64,000 nucleotides of DNA from Gymnorhina tibicen (taxonomy: Eukaryota > Chordata > Aves > Passeriformes > Artamidae). The translations under genes and the position numbers were made by a program. The DNA is taken from positions 1,216,155 to 1,280,154 of the forward strand of contig VXAZ01007501.1 of assembly GCA_013399875.1 (NCBI GenBank). Reading direction: 5' to 3'. Below, in pieces: positions 12,289 to 23,600 of the stretch (its first letter is position 1; every line of letters begins with the position of its first letter). Under the pieces are notes generated by a model. That model saw nothing but the letters and a program-made list of their open reading frames with translations. It was not told the origin of the DNA and searched no databases.

Positions 12289-12871
12289 TGGTATGGTTTA
12301 ACCCCAGCCAGAAGCCAAGCCCCACACATCCACTCACTCACTCCTCCACCAGTGGGACTGGGAAGAGAATCAGAAGGCTAAAAGCTAAAAAATTTGTGGA
12401 TTGAGATAAAGGCAGTTTAGCAGGGAAAGTGAAAGCCACGTACAGAAGCAAAGCAAAACAAGGAATTAATTCAGTGCTTCCCACGGGCAGGCAGGTGTTC
12501 AGCCATAGCCAGGAAAGCAAGGTCCCATCACACGTAATGGTTACTTGGAAAGACAAACATCATCAGTCCAAATATTCCCCCATCCTCCTTCTTTCCCCCA
12601 CTTTATATACTAAGCATGGTGTCATATCAGTTTGGTCAATATGGGTCACCTGTTCCAGCTGTGTCTCCTCCCAGTCTCCCATTCACCCCCAACTTCCTGG
12701 CCAGTGTGGCTGTGTGAAAAGCAGAAAAGGCCTTGGCTCTGTGTGAGCGCTGCTCAGCAATAACAAAAAGACCTCTATATTATCAACCCTGTGTTCAGCA
12801 CAAATCAGAAACACACCCTCACACCAGCCACTCTGAAGAAAATTAACTCCACCCCAAGCAAAACCAGCACA
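12289..12871 (-). mobile_element. Solo LTR of an avian endogenous retrovirus, flanked by ACATGG
   Basis: A complete-looking LTR starts TGGTATGG and ends AGCACA (TG...CA). It is flanked by a direct repeat, ACATGG, at 12283-12288 and 12871-12876; the terminal A is shared, so the duplication is 5 or 6 bp. The sequence resembles the neoavian LTR group that also includes the copies at 17529 and 20099. A TATATAAAG word on the minus strand (12601-12609) and similarity of its left end, read in reverse, to the U5 end of the plus-strand LTR at 52123 both favour minus orientation. No gag, pro, pol or env text lies next to it, so it is a solo LTR, presumably left by recombination between the two LTRs of a provirus. 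Confidence 0.88.
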
Positions 12872-12876
12872 CATGG
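12871..12876. repeat. Target-site duplication of the solo LTR, right copy
   Basis: This is the second copy of ACATGG. Its first base may be the last base of the LTR, giving CATGG as a minimal 5-bp duplication. Confidence 0.8.
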
Positions 12877-13259
12877 ACCTGACATGATATTTTTTTCTCA
12901 GTAGGACAAGACCCAGAGTGACATAATTTCATCTGTTTCAAGAAACTTTTTTGAGGTGCCAGATGGAAACATGGTAATGAGAGATACTGATGCTAATAAT
13001 GCTCTTTCAGAAATAATAAACATCATTGAGGTGACTGACACTGTTCCTTTGTGCTTTATGTTAAAACACTCTTAGCTCATTCTGTCCAGCTGCAGTTTCT
13101 GCAAGCCAGAAGAGCATCACTTTATCTTAACATTGCTTTTAAAATAGGAACTGGGAACTAAATGCTTCTTCAGAATGTAGAAACTGTCAATATAAATTAA
13201 CTTTATGGTTCAATCTGAGTTTCTGTGGAGAGGTTCAGTGCTTGCAGATGTAATTTTAG
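12877..13259. other. Unique-looking DNA between LTR and tandem repeat
   Basis: About 380 bp of AT-rich sequence without a recognised gene or repeat. Confidence 0.5.
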
Positions 13260-13307
13260 CCTGGGAAATAGGATGCCTGGGAAATAGGACACCTGGGAAA
13301 TAGGATG
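13260..13307. repeat. Three exact-length copies of a 16-bp tandem unit
   Basis: The unit CCTGGGAAATAGGATG occurs three times head to tail. The first and third copies are identical and the middle one ends in ACA instead of ATG. This is a small minisatellite-like expansion. It has no coding role that I can support, although a minus-strand frame passes through it. Confidence 0.92.
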
Positions 13308-13494
13308 CTTTTGTGCATGTGGCTTGTGTGGATTTGTCCACCTGTTCATCTTTTTGCCCTCACCCCCATGAGGGACTTTTGCCATTGGTCGATTTCTAGA
13401 TGATCTAGCAGCAAAGCACATCCTCTAGCCCCTGGTACTGCATCCTCACCAGCTCTGGGAAAAATCAAAGGCTGGGTGGAAGAGACAGACCCAG

Positions 13495-13697
13495 ATTAGA
13501 ACTCCATTGATGAGCAGATTGCATCACAAGCATGATGCTGCCTCTATCAGAGCAGTCTCCATCCTTGTTGGTTTTCAGGACCTAGCAGGAAGAAGCTCTG
13601 AACAAACTGGTCTGATGGCACATTTAACTCTGTTTGAGTAGGAAGTTGGACTAGAGACCTCCTGAGGTCCCTTAAAACCTGAGTTGTCCTATGATCT
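13495..13697 (+). mobile_element. CR1 LINE 3' end
   Basis: Plus-strand CR1 3' UTR text is recognised by its succession of phrases: a segment near 13555-13580 where the element usually reads TGGAGGTTTTCAAGACC, a CTCTGAACAAACTGGTCTGATGG segment, then GTTGGACTAGAGACCTCCTG and AGGTCCC, and a degenerate ATTCTATGAT-type tail near 13685-13697. Only the 3' UTR is kept. Upstream sequence to about 13435 may be older CR1 text but is too diverged to assign. Confidence 0.75.
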
Positions 13698-15639
13698 CGA
13701 CAGTCAGCAGTAGTTGAGAACACTGATGATACCTCATATCAGCTAGAAGAAGGGACAGAATGTTAAGAACTTTAATGAAAATCTAACATTATCATTATAG
13801 TGGTGAAGGTATACAAATGGAGGATGCAAATTCAGAGGAAACCAGACTTCATTAGTGTTGATGTCCTCCCATCCTCCCCAAACTGCTTTTATCTTATATT
13901 TCCATGGTCAAAGTTGCCTTAATATTTTTCAGGATTTTAAAAACTGGGGTGCATCAACAGTAAAGCTTTCAAATTATGAAGAAAATGAGCTAATTTCCCA
14001 TTTCTACTTTTATGCAGAGAGTGACATAAACCCAGCAATAACCTGGCATTTTATTTGATAAACTTTTTTCTTAAATATTTCAAAGAAACCTGATTTGCAA
14101 TGGTACACAATCTGAAATTAGTTCCCTGACAGTCCCTCATGGTATCAGTTTCACTTGGGAAAAACTAATTAAATGTGAATTCTCTTTGATGCAGGAAATA
14201 AATGTGTTATAATTGCTCACCCTACAGGCAGGCCCCGTGCTTAATTATACACACCATATGCATGGCACGACCAGAATCCATCAGTCCTTCCATGGGTGAG
14301 CAGTAGCAAGCAGGCCTGCCACCAAACTGAGACCAAAAGGGAACTGCTGATGAAGAACTCTTGGGTCCATATTCCATTTTTAATGATTTTTAGGCACTGA
14401 TTATTCCCCAAAATATGTAGGAGGAGCAAAGTTAAGAATATGGTCACCAGAGGCAGTTTCTGTACTCAGTGTAGATAGACTCTGCAGCACTTTCTCACTG
14501 AGCAGAGAAAGGAACTTGGCCAACACTGTAAATCCCTAACAGAAAACTTGATCTGGGTTCCTTAGATGAAACTTCCATAGTTTTGAGGCAAAGTCAGTAG
14601 GGCTGCTTTCCTCTATGTTTCATTTGAAACATGCCACACAGCAAACAGCATGCAATTCATCTGCTTTAGAAGGACAGACTCAGCTCCACTGGATGTCTTC
14701 CTCACTGCTCCTCTTTAGGATACTGTGTGATAAGCTGATCTTTGCTTACTGTGATTCAGCTTTAAACAAATCCTGAAATAGCCTCTTGTGATAAAGTATA
14801 TGCATCTGCCATTGAATGTAACTGATCTATGAGACCAATTTGAAAATTTCAGAGTCGCTTCAGGTGCAAACATAAATAGCAGATAATGATTTCTTTCTCA
14901 TTTTTCCTTATTTGTAAATCCTTGATATGGCCTTTGCTAATGCTGCATCTATCCTTTTTACTACCCACTTGATGTGTGAGTAAACACAGCATTGACTTAA
15001 GCAATAAATTCCTCCTAATCCCCTATTAAGAAACCAACTAGGCCAATAAAAAATGGATCCAACTACTTCTTCAGTCACAGTTTTTAACTTTTAATTTTCA
15101 CACCATAGTAGTCAGATTTAGACAATGTCCATTTCCAGTCAGTCTGCTAGAGCCTTGCTTAGTGGATTATACCTTTTTTCAATCCAGAAAGCTGGCACCG
15201 GGTTTTTTTGGGCTGTAACATGCAAATGCCTGAACAAATCCCTTTAACAAAAGGTCAGAGACAACAGCTGAAAGGTCAGCACCTCAGGTCATTAACACAG
15301 ACAATGAGAAATGCTGACTTTAGTTTCAAGGATTTGGTTCTGTTAATAACCATCCCAGAGTTACTAGATGGTACTAAGAATTGCTGTCAGTAGATTTAGA
15401 ACTGTGTGTTTTGTGCAGACAATGATTAAGAAAAAAATGTCTCTTTTAAAGCCACAGAGAAGAGAGAGGAGGAAGAGTCCAGTTCTTTCCCCTTCAGGAG
15501 AGAGTCAGATGGGGAGAAGCAAGTCCTGAAAAGGTAGAAGGTGCGATATTATACAATTATTTTCAAGGTACAGTAAATTCCAGCCAGCAGTCTCAGGGTT
15601 GTATTTTGCTCATCACCCTAATTGTTTCACTTGTTATCT
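13698..15639. other. Unique-looking AT-rich DNA, no gene seen
   Basis: About 1.9 kb without recognised repeats or genes. Open frames of 61 to 68 codons are unremarkable. The strand composition changes abruptly near 15640, where the pyrimidine-rich block begins. Confidence 0.5.
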
Positions 15640-17528
15640 GGCCTGTTACTTCAGCCTACCTGCTTATCTCCTCCCTCCTCCCCCGTGCACCACTGGCATG
15701 CACTGACTTGCCACTTGCACTTCCTTTTGACCTCTTCCTCCATCTGGCCATGCCCGTTAAGCCCCAATGCCTGTGACACTCCATCCCATTCACAGCCTCT
15801 GGCATTGCTGCCATCTCATTTTCTGCCATCTCTTACGATATCTCCTGTTTCAATTCTGCCTACCCTTGCTAGGCTCCCTTCCACACATCCACCACTGTTT
15901 TCTCTCTTTCTGTCCTATATTCCTGTTCATCATTTCCTCATTGTCTCTTGCAGCCACATCACCTTACTTGCTGCTTACCTTACTGCCTCATCAGTCCCTG
16001 CCTTGCCCTATTTTTCCTAGTGTGCCCTTACCTAATTCCCTTCAGTGCCTCTCCCCTCAACACCACACCATCTCATTTTACTGCTTCATGTGCTGTTTTC
16101 CTGTCCCATTGTCCCATTGCTTTGTCCTGCTCTTTGCCACCCACCTTCAACACCTCTCTGCTTGCCTCTGCTTTCCCTTCTCCTAACTGCTCTCTTTTCC
16201 ACCACGTCTTGCTACTGTTAATCACTGCTTGTTCTGGCCAGCCCCATTTTCTACCTGTTTCCTCTCCTCCTCCTCCTCTTCTGCCAGAAGCCGTGTTTGC
16301 TCCCTACCCACACTGTTCCACTTACTGCTTGCTCTTGCTCTTGCTCTTACTCTTACTCTTGCTTGCTCTTGCTCTTACTGTTCCACTTACTGCTTGCTCT
16401 TGCTCCCCAGATGACCAGGACCTTTCTCAGATCAGCTTGCCAAGCCATTGCTTATTGCCCTGTTTGCCATGCTGCCTGTTCCTGCTGCTTCATTTTGTCT
16501 CCACCTGTCTGGAGCTGCCCTGTTTGCAGACAGCCCTCACAACTTCTCTGTTTCCCATCTGCTGACCATGCTTGTTCACTCACTGCATGTCACCAGTCAC
16601 CTTCATCACCAAACTTCCCCTCCTTTTACTGCTTCCTCCTGCCACTCTGTGACGCCAGCTCTTCCCACCTCTCTTCACTGACTCATTCCCATGTCATTAG
16701 CATGTATTGCTGCCCGTGGCCAACTTTACACAGAACAAGCCCCTTCTTTTGTTGCTTGCCTTCACCATCTCCCTTAGCTACAGGCTCTTAGTGCCTGTTT
16801 TGCCAGCTTGTTCTTGCCACTGCTTGATTCCTGTGCTTGTAAACATGTCCTTTCTATGGCTTTTCAAAGCCACGTTTCTGGATTGCGACCTCAAACTTTC
16901 TTCTGTGCACCACCATTTCCCTACTCTGCTTCTTCCTGGCCTCATCACATCATTTCAACACCAGACTTGCTGACTGTGCTCAGTTTTCATGTTGGACCAT
17001 GTTTGCTTTCTATTCAGGAGTGTGTTTGCTGCCTCCTCTGTTGCCAGCCCCTTGCCTCTGCTTTGCACCTCATTCGCACCCTGTGCTCAGTGTGTCCTCT
17101 CAAGCCTTGATCTGCTGAGTTTGTTCATCCTCAGCTTGTAGCCCCAAATGCTGCCTGCTTTCTCCACATTGCCCAGAAGCTGCATCTGCTGTCCATTTAC
17201 TCTTTACTTCTTCCTTGTTCTTTCTCACCTTTTGCCCTGCTTGTCCCGCTCCTCTTGCCAGCCTGTCCGACACGCACCTCTCCCATTGCTACACAGCCTG
17301 CAGCTTTGCTCTTGTCGTATCACCAGCACTTTCTGCCTGTTTGCCTGATTGCTACTTCATTTCCTGGCAAGCCTCATTCTCTTTACAGACTGCTCTCAAA
17401 ACCCCCCTTGCCTGCAAGCTTGCAGCTGTAATGCAGCTGGCCTTTTACCACTTCCCATAGCTGCTTCTCCTCCCAACTCCTTAGCTGCCTGCCTTCAGTG
17501 CCTTTCCAGGCAGCAGTATTCAACTCCA
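15640..17528 (+). repeat. Pyrimidine-rich strand-asymmetric block, left part
   Basis: Over almost 1.9 kb the plus strand is dominated by C and T, in variations of words such as CTGCC, TTGCC, CCTCT, CACCA and GCTTGCT, with few purine runs. The minus strand is correspondingly purine-rich. No clean repeat period could be established by eye, but similar words recur throughout, as in a decayed minisatellite or old tandem array. Stop codons need purines, so all plus-strand frames remain open for long stretches; frames of 60 to 205 codons overlap between 15622 and 17651 and translate to Leu/Ser/Pro/Cys-rich low-complexity text. They are not genes. The block is cut by an LTR at 17529 and continues after it. 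Confidence 0.7.
16312..16405 (+). repeat. 65-bp-offset duplication with CTCTTG/CTCTTA hexamers
   Basis: A 29-base phrase starting ACTGTTCCACTTACTGC occurs at 16312-16340 and again, identical, at 16377-16405. Between the copies lie hexamer-like runs of CTCTTG and CTCTTA. This is the clearest local tandem duplication in the pyrimidine-rich block and supports a history of slippage or unequal exchange for the whole block. Confidence 0.9.
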
Positions 17529-18115
17529 TGGTGGGTTGACCCCAGCCAGCAGCAAACTCCCACACATCTTCTTGCTTATTCCCATCCCAGTGGGACAGAG
17601 GAGAGTACAAGAAGAACAAAAGCTAGAAAACTCAAGATAAGGACAGTTTAATGTAGTTAATGAGTGAAGTTAATAAGTGAAGACAGTTTAATAAGCAAGG
17701 GAAAGAGGTGGGGGAAAAAAACAACAATAGAGAAACAATCACTCACCACCTCCCACATGCTGACCGATGCCCAGCCAACCTCTAAGCAATAGTTACCTTG
17801 GAGGACTCTCTTCCCTCCTTATTCCCCCTGTTTTTGTTGCTGAGCATGATGCTGTGTGGTACGGATGTATCTTCATCCAGTTAGGTCAACTATCCTGGCT
17901 GTGTCTCCTTCCAATCTCTTTCCCATTGGGATGTGAGGAGTGGAGGAAGGCTAGGTGGGAAACAGATAAAACCGTGGTGCTGTGCAAACACTGCTCAGCA
18001 ACAGTGAAAACACTGGTGTGTTACCAACACTGGTTTAGCCACAAATCCAAAACCTAGCACCATACAGACTGAGAAATATGGAGAAATGAACTCCATCCCA
18101 TCCAGACCCAGTACA
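17529..18115 (-). mobile_element. Solo LTR inserted in the pyrimidine-rich block
   Basis: The sequence begins TGGTGGGTTGACCCCAGCC and ends CAGTACA. It follows the same order of segments as the LTRs at 12289 and 20099, including GACAGTTTAAT, TGCTCAGCAACA, GTGTTACCAACACTGG and a terminal AACTCCATCCCA segment. It is a full-length or nearly full-length LTR without internal viral genes. No exact target-site duplication is visible: ACTCCA lies on the left and ATCTCC on the right. The element may have decayed, or the termini may be off by a few bases. By family resemblance it reads on the minus strand. Pyrimidine-rich sequence flanks it on both sides, so it inserted into that older block. Confidence 0.82.
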
Positions 18116-18905
18116 ATCTCCTGCCAAAACAGCTGACCTTAATGATTCTGTGATTCTATATTACTGCTGCTCTTCCCTCCCCTTGTAGACCTGACATCCT
18201 GCCCCTGCCCATCCTCACCGTCCTCTTTGCCACCACCACTTCCCTTACCCAGTGCCAGCCCTTTCCACACAGTTAGCTGCCCTTTATCACTCACCCCTCA
18301 ACTGCAGTGCTCCACTGCTGTCCTTTTTACCACCAGTGCTTCTCTCATCTTCCCCTTTTACTGCATCTTCTGACTAGGGGGGAGGAATCTTTTCTGTACA
18401 CATTAATCTCCAGGCTTTGATTCTTCCTTTTCTCTGTCCTTCACCACCTTGTTTCCCACCTTTTCTCACTGCTTTCCTTTTTGATACCAGGCTGTGTTTG
18501 TCCCCGTCACTCCCTTTTGCCCTTTCCCTCTTCTTCTTTATATAGACCTGTTTATCACCTGGCTTCACCTGCTCATAAACTTGGCCTTTTACAAGGTTAT
18601 TCAGCCCATTAGCCTTGCTGCCAGGGTTTCTGGCACTTCACACTCCACCTTCTCACCCCACTTGCCAGTCCATCCTCAAGATACTCACCACCTCCTGCAT
18701 CTCCTTCCTCCTCACGATCACTGCTTCCCTGTTCCCCACCACTACACTTATTCTGTACCTCCAAAGGAAAATTGCAGCCAGACCACAACCTGGTCACTCA
18801 CAGCTGTGTCACCATCCCCTCCCTCACTGCCTGAGGCCATCGCAACCTGGTACTGCTGCCTTCTCAGCCCCTGGCCACTGCTGTTTCTGTCTGTGGCGTG
18901 ATCCC
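18116..18905 (+). repeat. Pyrimidine-rich strand-asymmetric block, right part
   Basis: After the LTR and a short transition (about 18116-18165, including TGATTCTGTGATTCTATATT, which resembles a CR1 tail word), the CT-rich text of the left part resumes and continues to about 18905. Words such as CTGCCC, CCACCACTT and TGCCAGCC recur. Overlapping open frames at 18494-18901 and 18615-19025 are again stop-poor low-complexity artefacts. The right edge is gradual. Confidence 0.65.
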
Positions 18906-20093
18906 TACCCTGCCATCCATCGTAGCACTTCATGCATAATATGCAATTTCCAGAAGTACTCATATGATTTATTCTCTCAAGTTCTTCAATTTGGAAAACA
19001 GGATCTCTGGCTCTTAACAGCTTAGGTTTTATTGCAAGTCGATGAAAACGGAACTACTAAATGCCCCATGTCTGAATTTTCAAAGCTATTCAAGCATGCA
19101 CAAAATAGCCTCAGGGACCCAGCTCAATTTTCAACCATATGTGGGACACCTAAGTTGGCTTTTGAAATTTCTCTAGGCTGGTCTTGTAAAAGGCCTAAAT
19201 AATGTGAAAATTTGGCCACAGTTTCCCTTTGAGGCTGAGGAAAGAAGGGGAGAATATTCTGGGTTTCTAAACAGCTTGCATGCTTTTTAAAAACGTACCA
19301 CTGGCTTTTTAACCCTAAAATAGATAATTATAATACTAAGGAGTTAATTATAGTACAGCACCTTTCAGAGAACCTTTCAGAAGAAACGTCATATAAAGGC
19401 TAAGTATTAAGAGTGGAGGTGTGAACTTTTTTTAAAGCATTCAGATCATTGCTCTCTCCCACACACATTGCTAAGATGGGCTAAGCTCAAAAGCAATTTT
19501 GTACAAAATATAACTAGGAGGTAGATTATAGAGGGTTACATTTAAAACCTACGGTACCGGAATGGATCTGTTATTTATTAATGTGTCTACAGAAAATTAA
19601 AAAAAAAAAAAAAATTAAAGGCTGAGATAGAGTGAACTAGAATTGTTTGAATGAGCTACACATCTAAAATGTAATGTTGTGAGGTATTTCTTACGCAAAG
19701 GAACAAGCACTTCATATTAAATATACCTACTTGTAGCATTTTACCTACAAAAGCTTAACATCCATTTTCCACATGATGTATTCCTCCAAGGGAGAAAAAG
19801 AGGGACCAGCCATATTGCAAACATCCAGACTTGGAGCAGTTGAGTAAGCAATACCTTATTTTGAATAGGAATGAATGGAGGGAGGTTGGGAAAGGCCAGT
19901 GGACTATCAGTGAAACATATACCACCTTTTGGTGCCAATCTCGGGACCAGGTAAGGCTTTTCCTGAGAAATTATGCAGGTTCACAACCTGCCCTTCAGAC
20001 TGAAGGGCTCAGAGAAATGTTAATGAGAAAAAGTCGGCAGAGCTACAAGAATTTCCCGCTGAATGGTATCAAACTATAGCTGCTTTATTAACA
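18906..20093. other. Unique-looking AT-rich DNA, no gene seen
   Basis: About 1.2 kb of ordinary AT-rich sequence. It includes an A16 run at 19599-19614 with no recognisable retroposon body upstream. No gene is supported. Confidence 0.5.
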
Positions 20094-20098
20094 TCCTC

Positions 20099-20678
20099 TG
20101 TGGTGGGTTGACCTTGGTTGGATGCCAGATGCCCACCAAGCTGCTCTATCACTCCCCTCCTCAGCAGGACAGGGGCAAGAGAAAATAAAAAAGAAAAAAA
20201 ACCTTGTAGGTCAAGATAAAGACAGTTTTATAAAGCAAAAGTAAAGGTCATTTGTAGAAGAAAAGGAAAACAAAATATTTATTCTCTACTTCCCATCAGC
20301 AGGGATGTCCAGCTATTTCCTGGGAAGTAGTGCTTCAGTACATTTAGTGGTTGCTCTGTGAGACAAACATTGTATTAAAATTGGCCTTTCCCCATGCTCT
20401 TAGCTTTTATTGCTGAACAATAAAATATGGAATATCCCTTTGGTCAGTTTCAGTCAGCTGTCCTGCCTATGTCCCCTCCCAAGATTTTTTCCATCTCCGG
20501 CCTGCTGGTGTGGGGGGGAGAGCATTGGAGACATAGTGCTGGTGGTGTGTGTACACTGCTCAGCAGCAGCCAAAACACTGGGGAGTTATCATCTTTCCAG
20601 CTATCAGTGCAAAGCAAAGCACTGTGAAGGCTGCTGTGGGGAAAATGAACTGCAGCTCAGCCAGGTCAGATGGATATG
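20099..20678 (-). mobile_element. Solo LTR of an avian endogenous retrovirus with TCCTC duplications
   Basis: A well-preserved LTR starts TGTGGTGGGTTGACC. It contains the phrase GATGCCAGATGCCCACC near 20122 and the CTCCCCTCCTCAGCAGGACAG segment near 20150, and ends near GGATATG, where a CA end would be expected. TCCTC occurs at 20094-20098 and 20679-20683, directly against both ends, as a probable 5-bp target-site duplication. On the minus strand an AATAAA polyadenylation word lies at 20278-20283, followed by about 180 bp with the character of U5, which supports minus orientation. No internal retroviral sequence adjoins it, so it is a solo LTR. The changed right-hand terminal dinucleotide is a mutation or a boundary error of a few bases. 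Confidence 0.87.
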
Positions 20679-20683
20679 TCCTC

Positions 20684-23600
20684 TCAATGGAACTGCACTA
20701 TAAAAGAACAGTGATGCTAAAAGAGAAGAAGCTCTAGGCTCTTCCTCAGCCATAGAGTACATAACTACAGTAAGGTAATCTTACACAGGTATGAACAGAC
20801 CCAAATAATTCTCGTTTGGCTGTAATTATTTAAATCCATCTGGTGGGCTTAACTTAGGTTTCTCTACAGCAAAGAGTGTAATTCAAGGGTGACTGGCTTG
20901 GGACTCTACTTAATAGGCAGAGGTGGATTGCCCTTTGGATGTTCTGCCATATTCTTCAAGAGGTGGTACTCTTACTTCTGCTTCTCACCTTTATTTTCTA
21001 CATTCACATAAGGAAGACTTAATAATAGAAGGCAAGAGAATCTGAGAGGGCAAACTCCTCCAGTAATCAGCGATCCAAAAGCAATTGCAACTCTTCCTCC
21101 AGCTAGTTCTGCTTAGGGACTGTCATTACCTCTGTCTCTCCTGGCTGCTGAGCTATTACAGAAATATAATGATCTGCAAATGAGGAGGAAAAGTGTGAAA
21201 AAGGAGAAAAGAATGCAGACAAAAACCTGTATTTAGCAGAATCTTGCTTTGACTGTTAACACACCATTCCTAGTTTTGTCAAATTTCAATACAGTGGTCT
21301 TGTATCTTCACGGTACCTGAAATAGCCCCAAATTAATTAATTGTCTCTCTCACACTAGATGAAAGAATTGAGCTTACTTTTTTCAACAAATCTAATTTTG
21401 CCGGGTTATGCAGCTTATTTTTCATCTTAGCTTGATCAGAAATTCTGCATCCAAATAAGCCTCCACAGTTTTAACCTAAAATGGAAAATTCCGGTGCTTT
21501 TTATATTGATTGTTTCTCCAAATTTAAATATGCAGTAATTAACATAAATAGAAATAATTTACCAAAGCAGCTGTAAATGAGAGGGTACTTTGCAAACACT
21601 GTTTGTATTTAGCCTTTATATACTGCCTATTAACAAGCAGGGCTCCAGAAATGTGCACAGAACTGAAAATGGATCAACTGTGCCATAAAAATAATAGGTC
21701 ATTGCCCCAGGTGGCTGATCCTTGAAAGGATTATGAGGGTGCAACAAAAGCAATCAGAATTACTGAGCCACTGAATTATTATGCAGTTTGAAAAACTCAA
21801 CATATATTAGTATAGTTTATGTGGTGTTATAAGGGCTTTCTGTACAGTAAGAGTGCAGAGGCATGGTCCCCTCAGTAAGTAGCACGTAATTCTGAAGACC
21901 AAAATGCTCACAGGCCAATTAAAAAGAAAACTTTTCTATGTAATATTAGCACCATCTTGAATTTTTTCTTTAAATCTGTATCAGCAGAAACAATTTCAAG
22001 AAATACCACAAATGCTGTAGTAAAAATAAGCAAATTTCTGTTTCTCCCTTCTGCTGTTAAGTTCTTAGTACTTGCACTTAAGATTTTTTTTTTTTTATGG
22101 AATAAAAATAAAAACAACCTGATGCTCATCCAACCATCTGGCATAAAAAATAAACTGTAGTTAGAAAGGTCATAGAGACTCTGGGGCTTGAGCATGTATC
22201 ATTCAGAAAATTAAATATGTAAAAAATTAGAAGCATCTACGCAATGCAAAATTCTTCCAAGCTGCATACCAAGATCTAAGATTTCATCTGCTACAAAAGG
22301 CATAGACTACTCCCCTACACCACCACTATTCTGCTGGATTTTACCTAGATATGGCACTCAAGGTATTTTTTTCTGTTAAATTGGCAGCACAGACAATACT
22401 TGGGCTAAAACTCTGAATAATTTCTCTTACATCTGTAAATGTAAGAAAAACTTTGGTGCACATTTAACTCTCATATATGCAATAACACGTTATTAATGAT
22501 CATATTTATTAACATAGCCAACAAGTTATTTCAACCATTTAGATATTGTGTAAAGTAACTTTCAAAGATATAAAGTACCCTAACATCAATGTAGTTGATG
22601 TTTTAGTAATCCTAAAAAAATCGATTTCAGACACTGGATAAACAGATATAAACCCCTACTAAAAACAGTTTAGTAAACTACATATTTATTTAATAAGTAT
22701 AGCATTTTGTCTGTGTGTCTTTATGCGAAATATAATTTGCAGTCTGCTCATCTTTAGAATCATCTGCTCTCCAGTGTAAGAAGGACACTTTCAGTTTTTA
22801 AAGTTCTTTAATGTCCTTTAGGAAAAGAAAAATCCCAAAGTCTCCTTCACTCCTTGCTGTGGACTACAAAGTGGGCACTCACTATTGATCAAATCCAGTC
22901 ATATGAAAGAGATCTAAGCCCTAAGCCCCATTTAAAATGAGTTTTGAGGGCTTTGGTTCCCTCAAACAGAACCAGTCGTCCTGGTCTCCTCCTGTATGGG
23001 GTTGAGAAAAAACCAAATGTCAGTTGATTAAATTCAGTGATGCTGGTGGAATTAAATTTGTTTATATCAGTTGAAAAGGTGTATCTCAGGAGTCTGACCT
23101 TTTACAAGAGAAGCCTGATCCTTAAAATACTGCAGTTCTGTATTAGAAAAAATATTTTAAGAAGCTGTTCAGCTCTTAATAGGTTTTGCATCTGACATAT
23201 CAGTATTCTGTATTCTAAATATAGGTTCCTGGAAAGAACATAATATTTCTTATATGAATAATTGTTCCAGTAATTGGAACTACCAGTAATTCTATGCTTT
23301 CAGGAAATAGCAATGATCTGCTCTAGCCCGTTTCCCATTTCACAATATCTCTGTTGTAGCACCTCCTCTGGCTCCTGATTTGTGAACCACAGCCTTCACT
23401 AAACAGAATAGAATCTATCATTGCAAGCAAAAAAAAAAAAAAAGAAAAAAAAAGAAAAAAAAGAGTGTGTTTTCTCTTAAAAATGTAAGATGAAGCCAAA
23501 TATTTATTGTTTTGCTTGACACTTTCAGGGAAAAATCTTTGTTTTGAACTAGATGAGACTCGTCCTTTTTCCTCATTTATTTTTTCCCAGTGAAAGGAAA

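Noticed and set aside
15622..17651. Many overlapping plus-strand open frames up to 205 codons, rich in Leu, Ser, Pro and Cys, some with hydrophobic stretches like secreted or membrane proteins
   Set aside because: All three frames are open because the strand is nearly purine-free, so stop codons are rare. The translations are low-complexity and change frame freely. This is a composition artefact.
17529..20678. The two same-orientation LTRs as the ends of one provirus
   Set aside because: The roughly 2 kb between them is pyrimidine-rich and unique host DNA without retroviral coding text, and the two LTRs differ too much to be a pair from one insertion.
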